DNA of 63,424 bases from a virus, in the IMG/VR virus record IMGVR_UViG_3300013093_000002, positions 1-63,424 of that record; one strand, 5' to 3'. A program made the translations under genes and the position numbers. Every line of letters begins with the position of its first letter. Within the stretch, counting starts at the first letter, position 1. The notes below the pieces were generated by a model. That model was not told the DNA's origin and did not search any database. It saw only the letters and a list, made by a program, of their open reading frames with translations. This document shows positions 1 to 6,281 of this stretch, piece by piece.

Positions 1-123
1 CCATGTTTTAGGCTTAAATGTGCGTGGTTTTTGTGTTGTAAGTGCTTGATTTTAAACGAGGTTCATAGGTTCGGGGTTAGTAAACTTCCGTTATTGTCCC
101 ATGAACCAAGTTTTTGAAATGGA
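1..123. repeat. Terminal direct repeat, left copy
   Basis: The first 123 bases are identical to 63302-63424. This closes the contig into a circle of 63,301 bp. It may be the overlap left when a circular or circularly permuted genome is assembled, or a true short terminal repeat; the sequence alone cannot decide. Confidence 0.95.
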
Positions 124-448
124 CTTAGATGTGCTAAGTATATGATTTATATATATAATATATATTTAATATAATAATAGATTGATTAAAAAATAGGCAG
201 GTTCATGAGTTCATATTGACTCACAATAGCGAATGGGTTTGGTCAAAGTAAAATACACTGCGAACTCCGTTCGCACGAAGTCCATTCTCACGAAACCTAG
301 TGTCCTATGTGTTTAAACCATGAACTTATGAACCTTCGTTTAAAATCAATAACTTAGTAAAAGTAAAACATGAACTTGTTCATGAACCACATTTAGAGCT
401 TGGTCTTATACTTAGTAACTGGTTTCTAAAAACTGGTTTCACAGGGCG

Positions 449-474
449 AAAAAAAAGCCCACCGAAGTGGGCTT
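449..474 (-). terminator. Intrinsic terminator with UUCG tetraloop
   Basis: Read on the minus strand, an 8-bp stem AAGCCCAC/GTGGGCTT encloses a TTCG loop closed by C-G and is followed by a T run (A run 449-456 on plus). It lies just downstream of the leftward gene 498-1160 and would end that transcript. Confidence 0.92.
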
Positions 475-497
475 AGTTTCAAACTTGATGGACTAGG

Positions 498-1160
498 TTA
501 TGCTTTGCTATATTTAGCTATAACATCATCAAAAAGTTTCTTTAATAATACAGGGTTTTCATCATCAAACTTTTCAGACTTAGTTAAAATCTTTTCAAGG
601 TCTTTTACTAGGTCAAAGGTTGCAACCTTAGGTTCGGACTCGGTTGTATCAAAAAGTTTTTTAGCTGTATCTTGAAGTCTTTTGATAACTGTATTTACCT
701 GACCAACTACTTTATCTTTTCGACTTTGTAACATACCAGCGATAGCCTTGCCATCATCTTTACCAAAATCTAAGTCACCTCTTTTTAAGGGTTTGAAATC
801 AGTAGTTGCTAACCAATTATTACTAGCATGGACTTTGTGACCTGTATGCTTTTCATAACTAGCCTTGCTAATATAAGTCCAATTGTTTTCAACCTTAGCT
901 AAATAACACTCATTAGCTTTACCCTCATCACTTTTTGAATAAGCATCAACTACGCCACTTTTCAAGCCTTGATACATCATAACAGGCAACTTGCTAGGTG
1001 TTACCATGTAAAACTCAAGACACGCATTATAACACTTAGTTGCTAAGTCCACTTTTGTGGACTCAGTTGTAAATGCTCGTTCGCCTATTGTATAAAACTG
1101 AGCAACTGATGAACCCTCTGCTAAACTTGCAATAACTTCTTTTTTTACTGATGTAACCAT
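498..1160 (-). CDS. Hypothetical protein, leftward orphan gene
   Basis: A 220-residue protein starting at ATG 1160. I recognise no family. It is Lys-rich with a charged C-terminal third and no signal peptide or membrane segment. It forms its own transcription unit, with a sigma70-like promoter at 1218-1245 and a strong terminator at 449-474, so it is not part of the main early operon on the other side of the control region. One copy of the early-region palindrome (1046-1063) lies inside its N-terminal coding part. Both the palindrome and the iteron-like ATGAACC in its promoter suggest co-regulation with early genes. Confidence 0.75.
   Translation of the reverse strand: MVTSVKKEVIASLAEGSSVAQFYTIGERAFTTESTKVDLATKCYNACLEFYMVTPSKLPVMMYQGLKSGVVDAYSKSDEGKANECYLAKVENNWTYISKASYEKHTGHKVHASNNWLATTDFKPLKRGDLDFGKDDGKAIAGMLQSRKDKVVGQVNTVIKRLQDTAKKLFDTTESEPKVATFDLVKDLEKILTKSEKFDDENPVLLKKLFDDVIAKYSKA
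1046..1063. repeat. Early-region palindrome, copy within 498-1160 gene
   Basis: AGTCCAC-TTTT-GTGGACT is a perfect 7-bp inverted repeat with a 4-base spacer. It is the only copy on this side of the contig join and belongs to the family found at 55.6-63.2 kb. Confidence 0.75.
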
Positions 1161-1217
1161 GATATGTATTTCCTTATAAAGTTAAAAAATATGTATTGAT
1201 GTTATCTCCACAATTTA

Positions 1218-1245
1218 ATTATGAACCATGTATCTATTTTGTCAA
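1218..1245 (-). promoter_or_regulatory. Sigma70-type promoter for gene 498-1160
   Basis: On the minus strand TTGACA (1240-1245) is followed after 16 bases by CATAAT (1218-1223). An ATGAACC/GGTTCAT element at 1221-1227 overlaps the -10 box, a possible operator. Confidence 0.7.
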
Positions 1246-1421
1246 GCAAAGTGAGCATTGATGGACTATGTAACCCACCCTATACCCACCTACCCAAAAG
1301 TTTAAGAAGGAGTCCCGTTGCCCTATGCACTTAGTCTTACACAAATAGTAGGCACAAATTCAAAACCCTGAAATAAAGAAGTACCCCGGTTGCTTAAAAA
1401 ATAGGCAAATCAAAAAATATT

Positions 1422-1452
1422 TTGCGCAAAAATTTGAAAACTCTGATAGAAT
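1422..1452 (+). promoter_or_regulatory. Candidate extended -10 promoter for endonuclease VII gene
   Basis: TGATAGAAT (extended -10, hexamer 1447-1452) follows TTGCGC (1422-1427) with 19-base spacing. A strong GAGGAGG ribosome site follows at 1467-1473. Confidence 0.5.
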
Positions 1453-1477
1453 GCCTTTAATACTTTGAGGAGGTTAT

Positions 1478-1783
1478 ATGCCAACCATAGAACAGTCGTT
1501 TAGAAAAAAACGTGTTAACTTAAAATTACGATATAAAATATCCTTAGAAGACTATGAAAATATGTACCATACTCAAGAAGGCTGCTGTGCTATATGTGGT
1601 AAGCACAACAAAGATAATTTCATAGGTAAAAGACAAGTAAGCCTAGCAGTAGACCACTGCCATAACTCAAATAAAATAAGAGAACTACTATGTAGTAATT
1701 GTAATCTTGTAATTGGTAATGCTAAAGAAAGTATAGAAGTATTAGAAAAGGCTATAGAGTATTTAAAGAAACATCAGATTTAA
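1478..1783 (+). CDS. Endonuclease VII-like His-Me/HNH nuclease
   Basis: A 101-residue protein with the layout of the recombination endonuclease VII family (T4 gp49 type). A zinc pair Cys37-x2-Cys40 and Cys72-x2-Cys75 flank the core D59-H60-C61-H62, followed by an LCSNCN segment and a helical C-terminus. Family members resolve branched DNA such as Holliday junctions and clear replication forks before packaging. The start at 1478 has a strong ribosome site. It is shorter than T4 gp49, as is usual for the family outside T4-like phages. It is converging with the SprT-like gene. Confidence 0.85.
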   Translation: MPTIEQSFRKKRVNLKLRYKISLEDYENMYHTQEGCCAICGKHNKDNFIGKRQVSLAVDHCHNSNKIRELLCSNCNLVIGNAKESIEVLEKAIEYLKKHQI

Positions 1784-1788
1784 AAGTG

Positions 1789-1838
1789 TTTGCCTGGTTT
1801 TCACTCAAAACAACAAAATACAGGCAAAGAATGAAAAC
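1789..1838. terminator. Inverted-repeat structure between convergent genes
   Basis: TTTGCCTG (1789-1796) pairs with CAGGCAAA (1821-1828), and GTTTTCA (1797-1803) pairs with TGAAAAC (1832-1838). The two stems interleave, giving a pseudoknot-like or alternative-hairpin arrangement in the only gap between two converging genes. A bidirectional terminator or transcript-end stabiliser is likely. Confidence 0.5.
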
Positions 1839-2182
1839 TAAATAGCTTTAGGGTCGAAGTTATAAACCTCTGAGTAAACATCTTTAATACGTAAGAACTT
1901 AGGTCCATGTTCATCAAAGTCTTTATCTCCTCGAACGTAGAGAGCTAAGTGAACCATCTCGTGAAGTAGGGTTTGGAATATAGTTGTAAAGTGTCCGCAT
2001 GAAGCCCTACTAATATGTATTTCCATTTCAATCTCATCAAAACATCCATAAATACCTGGGTTCTTAATCACCACAAATCTAACCTTTGAAGACTTAGGCA
2101 TTTTAAGTTTATTAAAAGGCGGCAATTGACATGCCATATTATAGAGTATCTCTAAGTTCTTTGGAGTGAGCGTTGTTTTCAT
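1838..2182 (-). CDS. SprT-like zinc metallopeptidase
   Basis: A 114-residue protein with HEMVH at residues 74-78 (HExxH) and a later His92 in DEHGPKF, the third-ligand pattern of SprT-like domains. The family includes Spartan-type proteases that cut DNA-protein crosslinks. Here only the catalytic half is present, without a zinc ribbon. It is a monocistronic leftward gene with its own promoter in an otherwise rightward stretch. The start is ATG 2182. The exact substrate is unknown. Confidence 0.85.
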   Translation of the reverse strand: MKTTLTPKNLEILYNMACQLPPFNKLKMPKSSKVRFVVIKNPGIYGCFDEIEMEIHISRASCGHFTTIFQTLLHEMVHLALYVRGDKDFDEHGPKFLRIKDVYSEVYNFDPKAI

Positions 2183-2210
2183 AGGTTTTACTCTTGTGGG
2201 GGATGAATAT

Positions 2211-2219
2211 ATTATACCA
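2211..2219 (-). promoter_or_regulatory. Extended -10 promoter for SprT-like gene
   Basis: On the minus strand TGGTATAAT matches the TGnTATAAT extended -10 consensus, 28 bases upstream of the start. No good -35 box is seen. Confidence 0.6.
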
Positions 2220-2228
2220 AATTAAACA

Positions 2229-2257
2229 TTGTATGGTACTACATTATTGGTTATATT
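2229..2257 (+). promoter_or_regulatory. Candidate promoter for the rightward late genes
   Basis: TTGTAT (2229-2234), 17 bases, then TATATT (2252-2257). It is the only promoter-like sequence ahead of the terminase genes and could drive the packaging and head operon. Confidence 0.5.
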
Positions 2258-2303
2258 ATGTCAATAGCTGCAAAATTCTATTCAAAGGTGTAATCAGCGA
2301 CAC

Positions 2304-2903
2304 ATGGTAAGTAAAAAGATACAAGAAGTTCCCGAAGACGACGGATTTAATTCAGTAATCATGATGCCTGACATCGATGAGGACGTCCCTTTACCTAAAA
2401 ATGCTTCTGATGCTATGCCCGAACTAAGTGTCGATGAAGAAATTAAAATGCGAGCCAGTACTATAAAGTTAATATCAGATTTAAAAGGTGAGAATATAGA
2501 ACCTGATAAGAACGATATTAGAGAAGCAACTAGGTTAGCACAAGAGATGATAAGTAATCCTGATATAAGACCTGAGTTTGCCCACTACCCAAATGAAACG
2601 ATGGCGTTCCTAGCAGGACTCGTTGCACAAAGTAACTGTATGATTGTGAAAGACTTAGCAGAATTTAAGATGTACGTCGTTAATAATTTAGTCCGCTTGG
2701 CAGAGGGAGCTAAGAATGATAAGGATAAGATTGCTGCGTTAAAAGCGATTGGTGAAGTAGACGGTGTAGATGCGTTTAAACGTAAATCAGAAATTACACA
2801 CATATCTAAATCTATGGAAGAAGTAGAAGACAGTCTATTAAAAACATTAGCAAGTATTGAAGGCAAGATTATAGATGTAGAAGAAGTTGTTGATGAAGAA
2901 TAG
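2304..2903 (+). CDS. Putative terminase small subunit
   Basis: A 199-residue acidic protein directly upstream of the large terminase, with which it overlaps. The N-terminus (1-45) is Pro/Asp-rich and probably disordered. The centre (about 60-150) is helical. No sequence motif proves the role; it is inferred from position and size. Terminase small subunits recognise phage DNA and regulate the motor. The ribosome site before ATG 2304 is weak, so a different start cannot be ruled out. Confidence 0.6.
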   Translation: MVSKKIQEVPEDDGFNSVIMMPDIDEDVPLPKNASDAMPELSVDEEIKMRASTIKLISDLKGENIEPDKNDIREATRLAQEMISNPDIRPEFAHYPNETMAFLAGLVAQSNCMIVKDLAEFKMYVVNNLVRLAEGAKNDKDKIAALKAIGEVDGVDAFKRKSEITHISKSMEEVEDSLLKTLASIEGKIIDVEEVVDEE

Positions 2904-4428
2904 AAAGTTAACACCTGAAGATATTATTAAATTAAAGAATGCGCTTCCTCATATGACTGAGGAAATGAAACGCAAGACTGAATTAGAGTTAGCAGAGTAC
3001 GATAAGAAGTTAACACAAAAAGTAGGAAAGGTTAGGTTTTTAGATTTTGTTAAACATGTATATCCTGGTTATAAAGTTGGTGCACACCATAAGCACTTGG
3101 CTCAAATCTTTGAAGACATTGCTGCAGGCAAAAAGAAGAGAGTCATTGTTAACATTGCTCCAAGGCACGGGAAGTCTGAGCTTATATCATATCTTGCTCC
3201 TGCCTGGTTTCTGGGAAAGTACCCAGATAAGAAAATTATTATGGCGTCACATACTGCTGACCTTGCTGTTAACTTTGGACGCCGTGTGCGTAACCTTGTT
3301 GGTAGTGAGTTGTATAAAGATATATTTCCTACAGTAGAGTTACAGGCGGATAGTAAAAGTGCATCACGATGGGGGACTAATTTTAATGGCGAGTACTTTG
3401 CTATCGGTGTGGGGGGCGCTCTTGCTGGGCGCGGCGCCGATCTTTTTATTATCGATGATCCTCATTCAGAACAGGATGCGAAGCTTGGACGTCCGGATGT
3501 TTTTCTACCTGCTTATGAGTGGTTTCAGTCTGGTCCTCTTCAGCGTCTTATGCCTGGTGGAGCGATTATTGTAGTAATGACAAGATGGTCTAAGTTAGAT
3601 TTAACTGGGCAGATTGTTAATCAGATGGTAAAGAATGAAGGATCGGAAGAGTGGGAAGTAGTAGAGTTCCCAGCGATCATAGAAAATAAAGATGGTGAAG
3701 AAAAAAGTTTATGGCCTGAGTTCTGGCCACTAGAAGAATTATTAGCTAAGAAACAAGCACTTGATGTACGTTACTGGAATGCGCAGTATTTACAAAACCC
3801 TACATCAGAAGAAGGTGCACTAATTAAAAGAGAATGGTGGAACATATGGGAGAAAGATATGCCTCCTCAATGCGAGTTCACCATCATGAGTTTAGACGCA
3901 GCACAAGAAGCAAACAATAGAGCGGACTATAACGCGCTCACGACTTGGGGCGTCTTCTTTAATGAAGAGACAAATAACTATAACATTATTCTTTTAAACT
4001 CTATTAAGGAACGGTTGGAGTATCCTGAGTTAAAAGATTTAGTGATACGTGAATATAAAGATTGGGAACCTGATGCATTCATTGTGGAAAAGAAATCTAA
4101 CGGTGCTGTACTTTATCAAGAGATGCGTCGCATGGGTATACCTGTGGGTGAATTTACTCCTGGTAAAGGGCAAGACAAAATATCAAGAGTTAATGCAGTA
4201 TCAGATCTTTTCAGATCAGGAATTGTTTGGATTCCCGATAGACGATGGGCAAAAGAAGTTGTAGAAGAATGTAATGACTTTCCAAGTGGTGCTAATGATG
4301 ACTTGGTTGACTCGACAACACTAGCATTAATGCGGTTTAGACAAGGTGGGTTTATTAGATTACCAAGTGATGAACCTGAAGATATAGCAAGTTATAAAGG
4401 TAATAGGAATAGGTTGTACTTAGTATGA
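2893..4428 (+). CDS. terL: Terminase large subunit (packaging ATPase and nuclease)
   Basis: A 511-residue motor protein that pumps DNA into the prohead and cuts concatemers. The ATPase part shows a Walker A variant APRHGKSE (about residues 89-96) and Walker B DLFIIDDP (about 183-190). The C-terminal RNase H-like nuclease begins near SLDAAQE, with a later acidic pair in NDDLVDS. Two upstream in-frame TTG codons exist, but ATG 2893 gives the better N-terminus MKNRKL. It overlaps the small-subunit gene by 11 bases, so the two are probably translationally coupled. Confidence 0.95.
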   Translation: MKNRKLTPEDIIKLKNALPHMTEEMKRKTELELAEYDKKLTQKVGKVRFLDFVKHVYPGYKVGAHHKHLAQIFEDIAAGKKKRVIVNIAPRHGKSELISYLAPAWFLGKYPDKKIIMASHTADLAVNFGRRVRNLVGSELYKDIFPTVELQADSKSASRWGTNFNGEYFAIGVGGALAGRGADLFIIDDPHSEQDAKLGRPDVFLPAYEWFQSGPLQRLMPGGAIIVVMTRWSKLDLTGQIVNQMVKNEGSEEWEVVEFPAIIENKDGEEKSLWPEFWPLEELLAKKQALDVRYWNAQYLQNPTSEEGALIKREWWNIWEKDMPPQCEFTIMSLDAAQEANNRADYNALTTWGVFFNEETNNYNIILLNSIKERLEYPELKDLVIREYKDWEPDAFIVEKKSNGAVLYQEMRRMGIPVGEFTPGKGQDKISRVNAVSDLFRSGIVWIPDRRWAKEVVEECNDFPSGANDDLVDSTTLALMRFRQGGFIRLPSDEPEDIASYKGNRNRLYLV

Positions 4429-4664
4429 AACCTGAATATAGCGAAGAATTTAAATGGTGGTATGAAAGAGTATTTTTACAAAGCCCTAGTATGTGTGAAC
4501 TTAAATACGACGATGAAAAGATGTGGGAAGCTTGGAAAGAAGGATATAAGTTAGGTCGTAACAATGCTTATAAAAGAAAAGATATCCCTATTGAAATTTT
4601 TACTATACCAAAAGAAAAACATATACACGCGATGAATAAAGATAAGGATAAGGATAAAGAATGA
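4425..4664 (+). CDS. Small hypothetical protein
   Basis: A 79-residue protein whose ATG overlaps the terL stop (ATGA) and whose end overlaps the next gene, indicating coupled translation. It is rich in Trp, Tyr and Glu in the first 50 residues and ends in a low-complexity Lys/Asp run. I do not recognise it. Confidence 0.7.
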   Translation: MKPEYSEEFKWWYERVFLQSPSMCELKYDDEKMWEAWKEGYKLGRNNAYKRKDIPIEIFTIPKEKHIHAMNKDKDKDKE

Positions 4665-5293
4665 AAATCTATTTTAATAAACCTAAAGATAATTGGATAT
4701 CACCTTACACAATTATTGAGAAGATAATCTTTTGGCGTGAGATTAACTATGATGAGCCATTAGTTGAGAACATAATCAAGTATACACATCTTGACTTCTT
4801 TTGCTCAATCTTATTTGATATACGTCAGTTCTTTAATAGAGATATTCGCTACGTTAAGATTGATAAGTGGGATACATGGTCCATGGATAGCACACTCACT
4901 CGTATTATCTTACCTATGCTTAAACAACTTAAGAAGGATAAGCATGGTGCACCTCATGTAGATAACGAAGACGTGCCAGCAAACCTACGAGATAAACGTA
5001 GAGTGTTACCAAAGAACGGTGAAACAGACAAAAACTGGTTCAAACGTTGGGACCATGTGTTAAACGAGATGATATGGTCATTCACCGAACTAAACAAACC
5101 TGATTGGGCTGACCAATTCTGGACAGGTAAAATAGACCATAAATGGATTAAAAAGGATGATGGTAATTATGAATTGAAAAAAGGTCCTAAGCACACATTG
5201 AAATTTGATAAGAAAGGACATGCTAAACATTGGGCTCGTATTCAAAATGGTCTAAGACTATTTGGAAAATATTATACGGCGTTGTGGGACTAA
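4661..5293 (+). CDS. Conserved phage protein of unknown function
   Basis: A 210-residue soluble protein, Trp- and Lys-rich. A segment around WDTWSMDSTLTRIILPMLKQ (residues about 70-89) followed by KHGAPHVDNEDVP is a pattern I associate with uncharacterised marine phage proteins between terminase and portal genes; that association is from memory. No catalytic motif is evident. It overlaps its upstream neighbour by 4 bases. Confidence 0.75.
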   Translation: MKIYFNKPKDNWISPYTIIEKIIFWREINYDEPLVENIIKYTHLDFFCSILFDIRQFFNRDIRYVKIDKWDTWSMDSTLTRIILPMLKQLKKDKHGAPHVDNEDVPANLRDKRRVLPKNGETDKNWFKRWDHVLNEMIWSFTELNKPDWADQFWTGKIDHKWIKKDDGNYELKKGPKHTLKFDKKGHAKHWARIQNGLRLFGKYYTALWD

Positions 5294-5297
5294 GATA

Positions 5298-6278
5298 ATG
5301 ATTTCAATTAAAGACAATGTAATATCACGTGATAAATTAAAACTATGTCATGCATGGTTAGACAAAGCTAACTGGGTTTATGGTTGGCCATCTAATACAG
5401 ATATGCAGTTTGGACATTGGAATGTAGACATTGCTAAAACGGCTATTACAAATACAACAGAAATAAAAGATAGATTGCCACAAGCATTTAAAGAAGTATG
5501 GAAAGATTTAAATAATAAACTATATAAAGATAAAGCAACACTTATCCGCTGCTATTCTAATCGACATACATTTGGTACAGAAGGCTATATTCATACAGAT
5601 ACTAAACGTAAAGAGGATCATACTATAGTAATTTACTTAGATGATTGGAATGCAAATTGGGGTGGCGAGACAATGTTCTATGACCCACTTAAAACAGAAA
5701 TTATTAAATCAGTTATACCTAGTTATGGCAAAGTAGTTTCATTCCCAGGAACTATACCCCACAAAGCGGCAGCTATATCTAGGATATGTAGTAAAGTTAG
5801 AACGACGTTAATGTTTAAAGCAACGATAGACCCCAAAGCAATCTATGAAGCTGAAGAATTATTAACAGAGTTCTTAAAAGAAATTGGTGCTGATAAGAAG
5901 CCTCATAAGAACGGATCGTTGATGGATCACTTGATACGGGTGTTTCACATACTAAAATCTGTAGGGGCTAATGATATACTAGCGCTAGCTGGCGGTTTAC
6001 ATTCTATATATGGAACAAATGCTTACAAGACTGGGTGTTTATCATACACAAGTTGGAAAGTAGAACAAACATTTGGACCTGAAGTAGATAGATTAGTAAA
6101 ACTATTTAGTAAATTAGATAGACCCAATGCATTAGAAAATCCGGACGGTTCATTAAGCGAGTTAGACTTATTCTTAATGAGATCAATAGAGTGCGCAAAT
6201 CTATACGATCAAAGTGAACTAGACGCAGAAAAATACCCTAACTTGCATGAATTCGTGAAAATATTTAAAAAAGGATAA
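5298..6278 (+). CDS. 2-oxoglutarate/Fe(II) oxygenase fused to an HD-like (DUF6817-type) domain
   Basis: A 326-residue two-domain protein. Residues about 1-180 form a prolyl-4-hydroxylase-like fold: H99-x-D101 in YIHTD, distal His155 in GTIPHKAA and a probable 2-oxoglutarate Arg168. Residues about 195-326 contain His211 (MDHL) and LHSIYGT at 234-240, a pattern resembling DUF6817/HD-related domains. The first half would hydroxylate protein or nucleic acid using Fe(II), O2 and 2-oxoglutarate; the role of the second is unknown. ATG 5298 is preferred over an upstream in-frame ATG (5262) inside the previous gene. It sits between terminase and portal. Confidence 0.82.
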   Translation: MISIKDNVISRDKLKLCHAWLDKANWVYGWPSNTDMQFGHWNVDIAKTAITNTTEIKDRLPQAFKEVWKDLNNKLYKDKATLIRCYSNRHTFGTEGYIHTDTKRKEDHTIVIYLDDWNANWGGETMFYDPLKTEIIKSVIPSYGKVVSFPGTIPHKAAAISRICSKVRTTLMFKATIDPKAIYEAEELLTEFLKEIGADKKPHKNGSLMDHLIRVFHILKSVGANDILALAGGLHSIYGTNAYKTGCLSYTSWKVEQTFGPEVDRLVKLFSKLDRPNALENPDGSLSELDLFLMRSIECANLYDQSELDAEKYPNLHEFVKIFKKG

Positions 6279-6281
6279 CGT

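Larger units (their letters stand above)
1..497. other. Non-coding control region, candidate replication origin
   Basis: No credible gene is present. With 63162-63424 it forms about 760 non-coding bases on the circle. It holds repeats of ATGAACC or its complement at 60-66, 101-107, 200-206, 328-334 and 382-388, shorter ATGAAC/GTTCAT copies at 209-214, 320-325, 370-375 and 378-383, an AT-only tract near 143-180, and a hairpin at 259-275 (GCGAAC-TCC-GTTCGC). Iterons beside an AT-rich tract between two leftward transcription units fit a replication origin or a multi-site operator. The function is inferred. Confidence 0.5.
1161..1477. other. Intergenic region between divergent early genes
   Basis: This 317-base region holds no gene. 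It contains the leftward promoter (1218-1245), one ATGAACC at 1221-1227, the rightward promoter (1422-1452), and a 14-base direct copy TTAAAAAATAGGCA (1394-1407) of a sequence in the control region (186-199). I see nothing else recognisable between 1250 and 1390. Confidence 0.6.

Noticed and set aside
2585-2914. Minus-strand open frame over the small terminase gene
   Set aside because: Ser/Thr-rich shadow of a well-supported rightward gene, with no ribosome site or recognisable domain.
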